Shown: positions 42,754 to 53,640, counted from the stretch's first letter. The stretch: 64,000 nucleotides of DNA from Burkholderiales bacterium RIFOXYD12_FULL_59_19 (GCA_001771065.1 MESQ01000058.1:1-64000); one strand, 5' to 3'. Notes: generated by a model not told the origin, from the letters alone. Program-made: numbers and translations.

Positions 42754-43326
42754 ATGATCGGTAAATTAACGGGCACCCTGGACGACAAGAATCCGCCGCA
42801 GGTCATTGTGGACTGCCACGGCGTGGGTTACGAGGTGTTTGTGCCCATGAGCACCTTCTACAACCTGCCTGAATTGGGCGTCAAGGTGACCCTCTTGACC
42901 CATTTTGTGGTGCGCGAAGACGCGCAGATCTTGTATGGTTTTGCCACTTCGCAAGAGCGTGCCGCGTTTCGTGAGCTCATCAAGATATCGGGGGTCGGGC
43001 CGCGCACGGCGCTCTCCGTGCTGTCGGGCATGAGCGTGGCTGACTTGTCGCAGGCTGTGACTTTGCAGGAGGGCGGTCGGCTGATGAAGGTGCCTGGCAT
43101 CGGCAAGAAGACTGCCGAGCGCTTGCTGTTGGAACTTAAGGGCAAGCTTGGCCCCGACATTGGCTTGCCCAGCAGCATGGCCAGCGATGCCCAGGGTGAC
43201 ATTTTGCAGGCACTGCTGGCCTTGGGCTACAGTGACAAGGAGGCTGCTGCAGCGCTGAAGGCCCTGCCGAAAGACATTGGTGTGAGCGACGGCATCAAGC
43301 TGGCGCTCAAGGCGCTGGCAAAGTAG
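42754..43326 (+). CDS. ruvA: Holliday junction branch migration protein RuvA
   Basis: 190 residues. N-terminal OB domain ([13 protein letters not shown]), two helix-hairpin-helix motifs ([15 protein letters not shown] and [13 protein letters not shown]) and the C-terminal RuvB-contacting domain ([20 protein letters not shown]). It binds four-way junctions. In this genome it is split from ruvB by a six-gene block. Divergent from phoH with about 57 bp between. Confidence 0.96.
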   Translation: MIGKLTGTLDDKNPPQVIVDCHGVGYEVFVPMSTFYNLPELGVKVTLLTHFVVREDAQILYGFATSQERAAFRELIKISGVGPRTALSVLSGMSVADLSQAVTLQEGGRLMKVPGIGKKTAERLLLELKGKLGPDIGLPSSMASDAQGDILQALLALGYSDKEAAAALKALPKDIGVSDGIKLALKALAK

Positions 43327-43403
43327 TTTGAAAGCTCCGCGACAATGGCGATCCGAATTGCCTGTGGGCTCATTTTTAGTTCAACCCCTGATAGGACACC
43401 TTG

Positions 43404-44600
43404 ATGAAAACGATTGGTCTCAAATCCCTGCACTTCACCCTGACAGCGGCAGCCGCCCTGCTTTGTCTGGCCGGGCCGGTACATGCCTCTGACAAGGTCA
43501 AGGTGGGTATGCTTAGCACCTTGTCCGGCCCTGGCGCGGGCTTGGGCATTGACATTCGCGACGGTTTTAACCTGGCGCTCAAACACGCGGGCGGCAAATT
43601 CGGCGGCCTTCCGGTCGAGGTGATCGTGGCTGACGACCAGGCCAAGCCCGATGCCGCGCGCCAAACGGCTGACAGGCTGGTGAAACAGGAAAAAGTGGAT
43701 TTCATGACCGGTGTGGTGTTTTCCAACGTGATGCTGGCCGTGGGCAAGCCGATTTTTGATTCCAAGACCTTCTATATCAGTGCCAATGCCGGCCCGTCGC
43801 AGTATGCGGGGGCGCAATGCAACCCCTATTTCTTCAACGTTGCCTGGCAAAACGACAACCTGCACGAAGCGGTGGGCAAGACGGTGCAGGACAAAGGTTT
43901 CAAGAAAGTTGCCCTGTTGGCACCCAACTATCCCGCAGGCAAGGACGCGCTGGCGGGTTTCAAGCGTTATTTCAAGGGGCAAATTGCCTCGGAAGCCTAT
44001 ACACCGCTGAGTCAGCTGGACTACGGCGCAGAGTTGTCCAAAATGCGCGCTTCGGGTGCTGATGCGGTCTACATCTTTTTGCCAGGGGGCTTGGGCATCA
44101 ACTTCATCAAGCAGTTTGTCGGTGCTGGTTTGTCCAAGGACATGACACTGTTTGGCCCGGGTTTTTCGGCTGACGAAGATGTGATTCGCGCCGTGGGCGA
44201 GCCCATGCTGGGCATGTTTAACAGCTCGCAGTGGGCACACGACATGCAAAACCCGGTCAACAAGCGCTTTGTTGCCGACTTCCAGAAAGACTACGGCCGT
44301 CTGCCCACGCTGTACGCCTCGCAGGGCTATGACGCGGCCCGTCTGATGGATGCCGCCGTGCGCGACGTCAAGGGCAAGCTCGACGATAAAACGGCACTGC
44401 GCAAGGCCATCGCGGCCGCCAAATTTGAATCGGTGCGCGGCGCCTTCAAGTTCAACACCAATGGTTATCCGATCCAGGACTATTACCTGCGTGTGATCAC
44501 CAAGGACGCCCAGGGCCGCATCACCAACCGCACCCTGAGTACCGTGTTCAAGGACCATGCGGATGCCTATGTGGGCGAATGCAAGATGCCCGCGCTCTGA
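43404..44600 (+). CDS. Periplasmic binding protein of a branched-chain amino acid-type (HAAT) ABC transporter
   Basis: 398 residues. Sec signal peptide (cleavage after GPVHA) followed by the type I periplasmic-binding fold (KVGMLSTLSGPGAGLGIDIR, VIVADDQAKPDAARQTADRL, FNSSQWAHDM). ATG 43404 has AGGA at 7-nt spacing. It opens a complete transporter operon. In Burkholderiales many such systems import aromatic acids or short-chain amides rather than leucine; the ligand cannot be fixed here. Confidence 0.88.
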   Translation: MKTIGLKSLHFTLTAAAALLCLAGPVHASDKVKVGMLSTLSGPGAGLGIDIRDGFNLALKHAGGKFGGLPVEVIVADDQAKPDAARQTADRLVKQEKVDFMTGVVFSNVMLAVGKPIFDSKTFYISANAGPSQYAGAQCNPYFFNVAWQNDNLHEAVGKTVQDKGFKKVALLAPNYPAGKDALAGFKRYFKGQIASEAYTPLSQLDYGAELSKMRASGADAVYIFLPGGLGINFIKQFVGAGLSKDMTLFGPGFSADEDVIRAVGEPMLGMFNSSQWAHDMQNPVNKRFVADFQKDYGRLPTLYASQGYDAARLMDAAVRDVKGKLDDKTALRKAIAAAKFESVRGAFKFNTNGYPIQDYYLRVITKDAQGRITNRTLSTVFKDHADAYVGECKMPAL

Positions 44601-44625
44601 TGTCAGTTGAGGTGGATCGCGCGCG

Positions 44626-45546
44626 ATGACCGGCATTTTGGTCCTGGAACAGTCGCTCAACGGCCTGCAGTTCGGCCTGATGCTGTTCTTGCTGGCTGCC
44701 GGGCTAACGCTGGTGTTTGGCATCATGGACATGATCAACCTGGCGCATGGCTCAATCTACATGATCGGGGCCTACCTGATTGCCAGCATGGCACTGGCCA
44801 GTGGGTCGTTCTGGCTCGGGCTGGCGCTCGGCATTGCGGCCACGGCGGCCATCGGCGCACTGCTGGAACTGACAGTGTTGCGCCGCCTGTACCAGCGCGA
44901 TCACCTGTCGCAGGTGCTGGGCACCTTTGCCATTTTGCTGATGAGCAACGAGGTCGTGCGTATGGTCTGGGGTTCGCAGCCGATTGCGCTCAACCCGCCA
45001 GCAGCCTTGGCGGGTCCCGTGGCGCTGTTGCCGGGCTTCAGTTACCCGGCTTATCGACTGTTCATCATTGCCGTGGGCCTGGCGGCGGCTGGCTTGCTGT
45101 ACCTGATGGTGACGCGCACTCGCCTAGGGATGCAGGTGCGCGCCGGTGCCTCGAACCGTGAGATGGCGCTGGCCATGGGCGTCGATGTGCGGCGCCTGTT
45201 TACCCTGGTGTTTGCCATGGGCGCGGGTTTGTGCGCCCTGGCTGGAGGCATGCTCGGGCCGCTGCTGGCGGTGCAGGTCGGCATGGGTGAAAGTATTTTG
45301 ATTCTGGCCTTTGTGGTGATCGTGATCGGCGGCATCGGCTCGATCCGTGGCGCGCTGCTGGGTGCGCTGCTGGTGGGCGTGGTGGACACCGCCGGGCGCA
45401 CCCTGATTCCGTATGTCTTTGAGCGCATCATGGGGCCGGACCTGGCCGCCAACGCAGGCCCGGCCGTCGCCGCGATCCTGATTTATGTGCTGATGGCCGC
45501 AGTGTTGTTCTTCAAGCCCCAAGGGCTGTTTCCAGCCCATGGCTGA
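44626..45546 (+). CDS. livH: ABC transporter permease, LivH type
   Basis: 306 residues, eight or so hydrophobic segments. LivH family features are LQFGLMLFLLAAGLTLVFGI, MDMINLAHGSIYMIGAYL and the EAA-like loop GASNREMALAMGVDVRRLF. It forms half of the membrane channel with the next gene, which it overlaps by 8 nt. GAGGTGG lies upstream as ribosome site. Confidence 0.92.
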   Translation: MTGILVLEQSLNGLQFGLMLFLLAAGLTLVFGIMDMINLAHGSIYMIGAYLIASMALASGSFWLGLALGIAATAAIGALLELTVLRRLYQRDHLSQVLGTFAILLMSNEVVRMVWGSQPIALNPPAALAGPVALLPGFSYPAYRLFIIAVGLAAAGLLYLMVTRTRLGMQVRAGASNREMALAMGVDVRRLFTLVFAMGAGLCALAGGMLGPLLAVQVGMGESILILAFVVIVIGGIGSIRGALLGALLVGVVDTAGRTLIPYVFERIMGPDLAANAGPAVAAILIYVLMAAVLFFKPQGLFPAHG

Positions 45547-46563
45547 GATCGATTCAAAGCCCATCGAAACGGTGGATGTGCCAAAAGCCCCGATGCGCTT
45601 GCAGCCCGGTCTGCTGGACCACCCCTTGCACTGGCGCCCCGGCTTAGGTTTGCTGATCGCCCTGGTGTTGTTGCCCGAGTTGGCGCAGGCGTGGGGGCAG
45701 GGGTTTTATGTGGGTGTGGCCAGCCGCATCCTCATTTTTGCGCTGGCAGCTACCAGCCTCAATTTGATTCTTGGTTTTGGTGGCATGGTGAGTTTTGGCC
45801 ATGCGGCGTTTGTCGGCGTGGGAGCTTATGCGGCGGGTATCCTGATGCAACACGGCCTGCCGTCGGCCTGGCTGGCGCTGTTATTGGCGTTTGTGGTTGC
45901 GGGCGCTTTTGCCTTGCTGATCGGGGCCATCAGCCTGCGCACACGGGGTGTCTACTTCATCATGATCACGCTGGCCTTTGCCCAGATGCTGTATTACCTG
46001 ATGGTTTCGCTTAAAACCTATGGCGGCGACGATGGCCTGTCACTGGACCGTCGCTTTGATCTTGGGTTCGACCTTGGGTTTGGACTGGACCTGAGCCAGG
46101 ATGCACCGTTCTACTATCTGGTGCTGGCCCTTGCCGTGGGGGTATTTTTGGCGGTGCAGCGCCTGCTGAATTCCCGCTTTGGTCATGCCTTGCAGGCGAT
46201 TCGCGACAACGAGACACGCATGGCCGCCATTGGTTTCCCGGTGTACCGCTTCAAATTGATGGCCTTTGTGTTGGCGGGCGCACTCGCCGGTCTGGCCGGC
46301 GCCCTGCTGGCGCACCAGGGCGGTTTTGTCAGCCCGTCGATGATGCAGTGGAGCGAGTCCGGCATGTTGATGGTGATGGTGATTTTGGGTGGTGTTGGCC
46401 ACCTGTATGGTGGCCTGGTCGGTGCCGTGGTGTTTTTGGTGCTGGAAGAATTTTTGAGCAGCATCACCATTCACTGGCAGTTTGGCTTGGGCGCGGTGCT
46501 GCTGGCCGTGGTGTTGCTGGCGCCCAATGGTCTGCTGAGTCTGCGCTTGAAATGGAAAGCGCC

Positions 46564-46567
<4 letters not shown>
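45539..46567 (+). CDS. livM: ABC transporter permease, LivM type
   Basis: 342 residues with about nine membrane helices. Conserved LivM features are LNLILGFGGMVSFGHAAFVGVGAYAAG in part (split here as GGMVSFGHAAF) and the EAA loop ALQAIRDNETRMAAIGF. The N-terminal tail before the first helix is about 35 residues. It pairs with LivH. Its TGA overlaps the ATG of livG. Confidence 0.92.
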
Positions 46568-47324
<757 letters not shown>

Positions 47325-47328
<4 letters not shown>

Positions 47329-48035
47329 GCGCGCTGCTGGAAGTGACGCGGCTGGAGGCAGCCTACGGCGCCAGCCAGGTGCTGTTTGGCGTGAGTTTTG
47401 CCGTGCAGCCCGGCGAAGTGGCCACGCTGCTCGGGCGCAACGGCATGGGTAAAACCACCACGGTGCGCTCGATTCTGGGTCTAACGCCGGCGCTACGGGG
47501 CAGCGTGCGTTTTCGCGGTGAGCGCATCGACCATTTGACGCCTGACCGCATCGCCCGCATGGGGCTGGCGCTGGTGCCCGAGGGCAGGCAGATTTTTCCG
47601 AATCTGTCGGTCAGGGAAAATCTGCTGGCGTTTGCCGCCAACCGCAACACTTCGTCAGACCCATGGACGCTGGAGTCGGTGTTCGATTTGTTCCCGCGCC
47701 TGGCCGAGCGTGTGCGCCACATGGGTAACCAACTCTCGGGCGGCGAGCAGCAAATGCTGGCGATTGGCCGCGCCCTTATGACCAACCCGTACCTGCTGAT
47801 CCTGGACGAGGCGACCGAGGGCCTGGCGCCGCTGGTGCGCGAGGACATCTGGCAATGCCTGCACCAGTTGAGCAGCCGTGGCCAGACCATTCTGGTGATC
47901 GACAAATACGTGCAGCGGCTGATCAAACTGGCGCATCACCACAGCATTCTGGAGCGCGGCCAGGTGGTGTGGCAGGGTGACTCCGGGCAGTTGGCGGCTG
48001 AGCCGGGTCTGTGGCAACGTTATATTGGCGTGTAA
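47325..48035 (+). CDS. livF: ABC transporter ATP-binding protein, LivF type
   Basis: 236 residues. Walker A GRNGMGKTTTVRS, signature LSGGEQQMLAIGRAL, Walker B LLILDEATEGLAP. ATGA overlap with livG. The H-loop position reads DKYVQRL rather than the usual EQ/EH histidine motif, a common LivF variation. Last transporter gene; the hydrolase follows 25 bp later. Confidence 0.93.
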
Positions 48036-48060
48036 TTTCCTTCCCATTGAGCATCAAGCC

Positions 48061-48924
48061 ATGACCCATCTCTACCGCGAATTTGTAAATCAGGCGCAGC
48101 TTGACGCGCAGTACAACCCCGCCATCAAGCTGTCAGACCCCACGGCGCCGGCCAAACACTATGTGACCCAGTCGGCGCTGGCCAGGCAGAGCTTGCGCTG
48201 TGTGCTTGATGTGCCCTACGGCCCGACGTTGGCCGAGACACTCGACATCTTTCCGGCAGATGTGCCCCATGCGCCGGTGTTTGTTTTTCTTCATGGGGGT
48301 TACTGGCGCGCGTTTTCCAGCAAGGAATTCAGCTGTGTGGCGCTGGGCCTGCAGCCGCTGGGCATCACCACCGTGGTGGTCAATTACGCCCTGTGCCCTT
48401 TTGTGACCCTGGATGAAATCACGCGCCAAGTGCGAGCGGCCGTGGCCTGGACGCATCGCCACATTGCCGGCTACGGTGGTGACCCGGCGCGGGTGGCGCT
48501 GGGCGGGCATTCGGCAGGCGCCCACTTGACCGCCATGTGCCTGCAAACGCGCTGGGTCGAAGACTACGGCTTGCCCGCCGACCCACTGGCGGCTGCGGTG
48601 CTGGTCAGCGGCATTTACGACATTGCGCCACTGCGCTACAGCTATTTGCAGCCCATGATCCAGCTCGATGAAGGCATCATCCGGCGCAATTCACCGATGT
48701 TTGGTGTGCGGTCTTGCACAACGCCGATCTGGATCAACTGGGGCAGCGAAGAAACGCCGGAATTTGCGCGCCAGGCCAGCAGTTTTCTGGCGGCATGGCA
48801 AGACGCCGGCAATGCCGGAGAGATCAGCGCGCTACCCGGCGCCGACCATTACATCGGCATCCACGGCTTTGAAGACCCCGTCAGTTCTTTAAGCCAGTGG
48901 CTGGCGACCAGGCTGGCGCTATAG
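48061..48924 (+). CDS. Alpha/beta hydrolase, arylformamidase (kynurenine formamidase)-like
   Basis: 287 residues. The oxyanion motif HGGYWRAFS and nucleophile elbow ALGGHSAGAHLTA are typical of the kynurenine-formamidase branch of the HSL-like hydrolases. The late Asp is in WINWGSEETPEF and the catalytic His in PGADHYIGIH. It probably cleaves an amide or ester of the compound imported by the preceding transporter, being directly downstream. Substrate not known. Confidence 0.75.
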   Translation: MTHLYREFVNQAQLDAQYNPAIKLSDPTAPAKHYVTQSALARQSLRCVLDVPYGPTLAETLDIFPADVPHAPVFVFLHGGYWRAFSSKEFSCVALGLQPLGITTVVVNYALCPFVTLDEITRQVRAAVAWTHRHIAGYGGDPARVALGGHSAGAHLTAMCLQTRWVEDYGLPADPLAAAVLVSGIYDIAPLRYSYLQPMIQLDEGIIRRNSPMFGVRSCTTPIWINWGSEETPEFARQASSFLAAWQDAGNAGEISALPGADHYIGIHGFEDPVSSLSQWLATRLAL

Positions 48925-48955
48925 TGCCTGTCTTTGCTGCTGAATTGAACCTGCT

Positions 48956-50020
48956 GTGAGTATTCAAACCGACGACTTTACCCCGGCGCCGCCCAAGCGG
49001 GTGGTGTCCAACGCGCCCGCCTCGCCCAACGAGGAGGCGATCGAGCGCGCGCTGCGGCCCAAACTGATGCAGGAGTACGTGGGCCAGACCAAGGCGCGCG
49101 AACAGCTCGAAATTTTCATCAGCGCCGCCAAGATGCGCGAGGAGGCGCTGGACCATGTGCTGCTGTTCGGCCCGCCGGGCCTGGGCAAAACCACGCTGAG
49201 CCACATCATCGCGCACGAACTGGGCGTGAACCTGCGCCAGACCAGTGGCCCGGTGCTGGAAAAACCCAAGGACCTGGCCGCGCTGCTGACCAACCTGGAA
49301 AAAAACGATGTGCTGTTCATCGACGAAATCCACCGTTTGAGTCCGGTCGTCGAGGAAATCCTGTACCCGGCGCTGGAAGACTACAAGATCGACATCATGA
49401 TTGGCGAAGGCCCGGCGGCGCGTTCCATCAAGCTCGACCTGCAACCCTTTACCCTGGTGGGCGCCACCACCCGCGCCGGCATGTTGACCAACCCGCTGCG
49501 CGACCGCTTCGGCATTGTGGCGCGGCTGGAGTTTTACACCCCCGAGGAGCTGGCGCGCATCGTCAAGCGCAGCGCCGGGCTGCTCAAGGTGACTACCGAT
49601 GAGCGAGGCGGTTTTGAGATTGCACGGCGTTCGCGCGGCACGCCGCGCATTGCCAATCGGCTGTTGCGCCGGGTGCGCGACTACGCCGATGTGAAAGGCG
49701 TGGGCGAGATCACGCTCGACATCGCCAACCGCGCGCTGGCCATGCTCGATGTCGACCCGCAGGGCTTTGATTTGATGGACCGCAAACTGCTCGAAGCCGT
49801 GATTCACCGCTTTGACGGCGGACCGGTCGGCCTGGACAACATTGCCGCCAGCATTGGCGAAGAACGCGAGACCATCGAAGACGTGATCGAACCCTACCTG
49901 ATCCAGCAAGGTTATCTGCAGCGCACCCCGCGCGGCCGTATTGCCACGCTGGCCGCCTACCGCCACCTGGGCGTGACGCCCCCGGCGGATCAGGCCGGCG
50001 GGGAATTGTTTGGGGTGTGA
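48956..50020 (+). CDS. ruvB: Holliday junction DNA helicase RuvB
   Basis: 354 residues. Walker [14 protein letters not shown], Walker [13 protein letters not shown], sensor [18 protein letters not shown] and the C-terminal winged helix ([17 protein letters not shown]). It drives branch migration with RuvA. The start codon is GTG at 48956. It follows the hydrolase by 31 bp and may be read from the transporter transcript. Confidence 0.96.
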   Translation: MSIQTDDFTPAPPKRVVSNAPASPNEEAIERALRPKLMQEYVGQTKAREQLEIFISAAKMREEALDHVLLFGPPGLGKTTLSHIIAHELGVNLRQTSGPVLEKPKDLAALLTNLEKNDVLFIDEIHRLSPVVEEILYPALEDYKIDIMIGEGPAARSIKLDLQPFTLVGATTRAGMLTNPLRDRFGIVARLEFYTPEELARIVKRSAGLLKVTTDERGGFEIARRSRGTPRIANRLLRRVRDYADVKGVGEITLDIANRALAMLDVDPQGFDLMDRKLLEAVIHRFDGGPVGLDNIAASIGEERETIEDVIEPYLIQQGYLQRTPRGRIATLAAYRHLGVTPPADQAGGELFGV

Positions 50021-50054
50021 TGGTTTGGCTTCGATGACCTGAAGGGACAGTCAC

Positions 50055-51266
50055 TTGAAATACACCAGCAGCAGCCGTGCCTTTGCCCACATCGCCGCTT
50101 TCCACCCCGAGCTGACCGCCTTGCGGCGTGACCTGCACGCGCACCCGGAACTGGGCTTTGAAGAGGTCTACACCGCCCATCGCGTGCAACAAGCGCTCAC
50201 CGTCTGTGGCGTGGACGCCATCCACACCGGCATTGGCAAGACCGGCCTGGTGGCCGTGATCCAGGGTAAGCGCAACAGCAGCGGCAAGATGACGGGTTTG
50301 CGCGCCGACATGGACGCGCTGCCCATGACCGAGCACAACGACTTTGCCTGGAAGTCCGGGAAACCCGGCTTGATGCACGGCTGCGGTCACGACGGCCATA
50401 CCGCGATGCTGGTGGGCGCAGCGCGTTACCTGGCCGAGACACGCAACTTTGACGGCACCGCCGTGCTGATTTTTCAGCCCGGTGAAGAAGGTTATGCGGG
50501 CGCCCAGGCCATGATCGACGACGGTCTTTTTGAGCGTTTTCCGGTGCAGTCGGTCTACGGCATGCACAACTGGCCGGCCATGCGCCCGGGCACCATTGGG
50601 CTCAACGCCGGCCCGATGATGGCCGCCGCCGACCGCATTTCCATCGAGATCACCGGCAAGGGCGGTCATGGTGCACACCCCTATCAGACGGTGGACCCGG
50701 TGCTGGTGGCCGGGCACATCATCACCGCCGTGCAAAGCATTGTGTCGCGCAACGTCAAGCCGGTCGACAGCGCCGTGATCAGTCTGTGCGCCATGCACGC
50801 GGGCGATTTGAATGCCATGAGTGTGGTGGCGGGCAGCGCCACCCTGGTCGGCACGGTGCGCACCTTTAAGACCGAGGTGCAGGCGCTGATTGAGCGCCGC
50901 CTTCATGAGTTGTGCAGCGCGGTGGCACTGGCGTTTGGCGCCAGTGCCGTGGTGACCTATGAGCGTATGTACCCGGCCACGGTGAACACCGCCGCTGAAG
51001 CCCGTTTTGCCGGCGATGTGGCGACCGGCCTGGTGGGCGCCGCCAACGTGGTGCGTGATCTGGAGCCGAGCATGGGCGCGGAGGATTTTTCCTTCATGCT
51101 GCGCGTCAAGCCCGGTGCCTACCTGCGACTCGGCCAGGGCACTGCGAACGGCCTGGGCAGTTGCCACCTGCACAACAACCGCTACGACTTTAATGACGAG
51201 GTGCTGCCCTTGGGCGCCGCGTTACACGCCAGCCTGGCGGAGCAGGCGATGCCTTTGTCGGTCTGA
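50055..51266 (+). CDS. M20D-family amidohydrolase (hippurate hydrolase / IAA-amino acid hydrolase-like)
   Basis: 403 residues. Metal-binding residues are in RRDLHAHPELGFEE, MHGCGHDGHTAML, FQPGEEGYAGAQAMI, GKGGHGAHPYQTVDP and the late His near LHNNRYDFND. The family removes acyl groups from amino acids such as hippurate or N-acetyl amino acids. The start is TTG (50055-50057) with AAGGGACAG upstream. A cytosolic enzyme, 34 bp after ruvB; substrate unknown. Confidence 0.87.
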   Translation: MKYTSSSRAFAHIAAFHPELTALRRDLHAHPELGFEEVYTAHRVQQALTVCGVDAIHTGIGKTGLVAVIQGKRNSSGKMTGLRADMDALPMTEHNDFAWKSGKPGLMHGCGHDGHTAMLVGAARYLAETRNFDGTAVLIFQPGEEGYAGAQAMIDDGLFERFPVQSVYGMHNWPAMRPGTIGLNAGPMMAAADRISIEITGKGGHGAHPYQTVDPVLVAGHIITAVQSIVSRNVKPVDSAVISLCAMHAGDLNAMSVVAGSATLVGTVRTFKTEVQALIERRLHELCSAVALAFGASAVVTYERMYPATVNTAAEARFAGDVATGLVGAANVVRDLEPSMGAEDFSFMLRVKPGAYLRLGQGTANGLGSCHLHNNRYDFNDEVLPLGAALHASLAEQAMPLSV

Positions 51267-51270
51267 CAAC

Positions 51271-52482
51271 TCAGCCCACGGCGCCGGCCTGGCGCAACGC
51301 CCGCACGGCGTCCGCATCCAGGCCCAAGGCATTCAACAATTCATCGGTATGGGCGCCCAGCACCGGCGGACTTAAACGCACACCCAGGCGCTGGCCGTCC
51401 ATGGTGAAGGGGAATAACGTGGCTTTGCTGGTCTGCCCGGCGCGTTCGCCATCGGGCAGGGTGATGTCGGCCAGGCCGCCGGTGGCCAGCAGATGTTCGT
51501 CGTCAAACAGTTCCTCGGGTTTGCGGATCGGTGCGTAGGGCAGCTTGTTGGTTTCCATCAGGCGGCCCAGCGCCGTGGCGCTGTAGTGTGCCAAGCGTTC
51601 GCGCAGTATCGGCATCAATGTGGGGCGCTCGCGCACGCGGTCGTTGTTGGATGCATAACGCGGGTCAAGCTTCAGGTCGGCAAAGTCAAAGACGTCACAA
51701 AAAGTGGCCCACTGCGCGTCGCTGACCGCCGAGATAAAAATCTGCTCGCCGTCTTTCACCGTGAACACGTCGTACACCGCCCAGGGTGAAATACGCGCCG
51801 GCATGGGCGCGGCGGGCTGGCCCGTTATGGCGTACTGCAGCATGTGCTGGCCCACCAGAAACACGTTGTTCTCGAACAGCGCGCTTTGCACCTCTTGGCC
51901 GCGCCCGGTGATGCCGCGCTGGATCAGGGCGCCCAAAGTGCCAATGGCGCCAAACATGCCGCCCATGATGTCGTTGACGCTGGTGCCCGCACGTAAGGGG
52001 TCACCGGGGCGACCGGTCATGTAGGCCAGGCCGCCCATCATCTGCACCACTTCATCCAGCGCCGTGCGGTGCTCGTACGGGCCGGGTAAAAAACCTTTGT
52101 GGCTCACGTAAATGATCTTCGGGTTTTGCTTAGAGAGACTGGCGTAATCGAGCCCGTATTTGGCCATGGTGTTGGGCTTGAAGTTTTCCAGCACCACGTC
52201 GGCACTGGCGGCCAGTTGGCGCGCAATGGCCGCGCCCTCGGGCTTGTGCAGGTCGATGGCGATGCTCTTCTTGTTGCGGTTGAACATGGGAAAAAATCCG
52301 GCCCCGGCGCCGAGCAAATGCCGGGTGCGGTCGCCCTCAATGGGTTCGACCTTGATCACCTCGGCGCCCATGTCGGCCAGCACCATGCCGCATGTGGGGC
52401 CCATGACCATGTGGGTGAATTCGACCACGCGCAGGCCGGTGAGGGGCAGTTGTTGGTTTTGATTTATTGGCATAGCGTTCAT
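51271..52482 (-). CDS. CaiB/BaiF (family III) CoA-transferase
   Basis: 403 residues. LRVVEFTHMVMGPTCGMVLA at the start, GAEVIKVE, NRNKKSIAIDLHKPEG, catalytic Asp in HRTALDEVVQMMGG and GRGQEVQSALFEN. A different subgroup from the transferase at 6221-7471. Convergent with the amidohydrolase gene (4 bp apart). ATG 52480-52482 is used; an upstream in-frame extension of 18 residues has no support. Acyl substrate unknown. Confidence 0.85.
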   Translation of the reverse strand: MNAMPINQNQQLPLTGLRVVEFTHMVMGPTCGMVLADMGAEVIKVEPIEGDRTRHLLGAGAGFFPMFNRNKKSIAIDLHKPEGAAIARQLAASADVVLENFKPNTMAKYGLDYASLSKQNPKIIYVSHKGFLPGPYEHRTALDEVVQMMGGLAYMTGRPGDPLRAGTSVNDIMGGMFGAIGTLGALIQRGITGRGQEVQSALFENNVFLVGQHMLQYAITGQPAAPMPARISPWAVYDVFTVKDGEQIFISAVSDAQWATFCDVFDFADLKLDPRYASNNDRVRERPTLMPILRERLAHYSATALGRLMETNKLPYAPIRKPEELFDDEHLLATGGLADITLPDGERAGQTSKATLFPFTMDGQRLGVRLSPPVLGAHTDELLNALGLDADAVRALRQAGAVG

Positions 52483-52536
52483 GGTGGGACACTGTTCTGT
52501 GGGGGTTAATTGCTGGGCAAATTTGATAACGCGCAA

Positions 52537-52851
52537 CGGTTCGCCACGGACTGCGCCAAGTGGAAGTTGCGTTACTGGCGGTGCCGATGTCGGGCGATGT
52601 CAAAGAAGCAGCGACTCAGTTGGGTCGGCTGTTGGTTTGACCTTTGACCGTTAGCCGTTAGCCCTTAGCCGGTATTTTGCGTAGGGCTGTTTGGCGAGCC
52701 GTGTAGTGTCCGCTCAAACAGCCCCGCTGCCAGCGCGGGTGCGAGGTAATTTTTAGAAAATGTGCGACGATCCTCCGATCCCAATTTAGTCTTCATCTCA
52801 GTTTGGTTTGTTGTGATAAATCGCCCCCTCACTTAATAGAGGCTACCAAAA
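52537..52851. other. Intergenic region with a large imperfect hairpin
   Basis: About 315 bp without a supported gene. GGGCTGTTT (52684-52692) plus GAGC pair with GCTCAAACAGCCC (52712-52724), giving a stem of about 13 bp with a 2-nt bulge and an 11-15 nt loop. Before it is a short run of GTTAGCC-like repeats (about 52649-52672). It may be a terminator or a small structured RNA, and no T-tract follows directly. Confidence 0.45.
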
Positions 52852-53184
52852 TTAACTCACCAGCAAGCGCACAGGCTTGCCGATTCGGCTGAGCATGTCC
52901 ACCAGCGTGTCGATGGTGAACTTGCTCACCTTCATGTTGACCACGTCAGACACCCTGGGGCGGGACACCATCAAAATCTCTGCGGCCTGCGCCTGCTTCA
53001 AGTGGTTGTCATCAATCCATTTGGACAGCTCACCCATCAGTTGCGCCTTTAGCGCACGGGTGTCGTTGATTTGCTGTTGCGATTGGGCTTGAAACTGAGC
53101 GGCATTGGCAGGCGAAAACCCCAGCTCGGCAAACAAGTTGGCATCGGGCGAGGTCACGTGGCGAATTTGGGTATCAATCGTCAT
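52852..53184 (-). CDS. XRE-family antitoxin-like HTH protein
   Basis: 110 residues. An N-terminal extension is followed by an HTH (WIDDNHLKQAQAAEILMVSR, then PRVSDVVNMKVSKFTIDTLV) typical of HTH_37-type antitoxins that pair with Gp49-like RelE toxins. Its ATG overlaps the stop codon of a truncated toxin remnant by 4 nt. It may survive as an orphan antitoxin or repressor, possibly cross-talking with the intact module just upstream. Confidence 0.82.
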   Translation of the reverse strand: MTIDTQIRHVTSPDANLFAELGFSPANAAQFQAQSQQQINDTRALKAQLMGELSKWIDDNHLKQAQAAEILMVSRPRVSDVVNMKVSKFTIDTLVDMLSRIGKPVRLLVS

Positions 53185-53298
53185 TTGGCTTCCTTTCTGG
53201 CGTTCAATACGCTGCGATAACGTGTTTCGGCAATGTCTTTGTCGTGCTTAGCGGTGGCTTCGGTCTTCAACTGAAAACAATGCAGTTGAAAACCGGCG
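53181..53298 (-). pseudogene. C-terminal remnant of a Gp49/RelE-like toxin
   Basis: The minus-strand frame ending at TGA 53181-53183 reads FQLHCFQLKTEATAKHDKDI, then AETRYRSVLNARKEAK. It aligns with the C-terminus of the intact toxin upstream (VLHCFQKKSPDG, then DIELVHQRLKTAQQHYEEH). The N-terminal two thirds are missing, and the fragment begins right after the stop codon of the upstream antitoxin. This is a decayed second copy of the module. Confidence 0.75.
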
Positions 53299-53640
53299 TC
53301 AAGCCGTCACCAGCACGTGTGTGGTGCCACGTTGCGCGCCGCGGGTTGGCCGAATCAGAAAATCGACGTCGTAGCCAAGGGCGTTAAAGAATTCCAGCAG
53401 TTTTTCAGAAGAAAAATTGTCCAGCCGATAGTTCAGCAAGGCGGAAACATTGGGTTGAGCCAGCCCCAGTCGGACGCCTATTTCTGATTGTTTCAAGTGC
53501 AGTGCCTTGATGCGTTCATTCAAGCGTACGGCCAGTACCAGTTTGGTTTTGAGTTCTTCTGGCTGGGGCAGACCCAGGTCAGCAAACACATTGCCGCTGC
53601 TGCACTCGAACTCGGTGCTGTTAATGGTGGTTTTTGCCAT
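53299..53640 (-). CDS. HigA/XRE-type antitoxin of a tandem toxin-antitoxin module
   Basis: 113 residues. VFADLGLPQPEELKTKLVLA, then an HTH (IKALHLKQSEIGVRLGLAQP, NVSALLNYRLDNFSSEKLLE) and FNALGYDVDFLI, typical of HTH_37/HigA-2 antitoxins. The ATG at 53638-53640 lies inside the last 20 nt of the toxin gene, so the two are translationally coupled. It ends exactly where the decayed second toxin begins. Confidence 0.87.
   Translation of the reverse strand: MAKTTINSTEFECSSGNVFADLGLPQPEELKTKLVLAVRLNERIKALHLKQSEIGVRLGLAQPNVSALLNYRLDNFSSEKLLEFFNALGYDVDFLIRPTRGAQRGTTHVLVTA

Noticed and set aside
43227-44738. Open frame of about 500 codons on the minus strand opposite the ABC binding protein gene
   Set aside because: It mirrors a clear LivK-type gene, is His/Arg/Gln-rich with no known motif, and is expected by chance in GC-rich DNA.
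49710-51173. Open frame of about 485 codons opposite the amidohydrolase and ruvB genes
   Set aside because: Low-complexity, His/Gly/Gln-rich shadow of two well-supported plus-strand genes.
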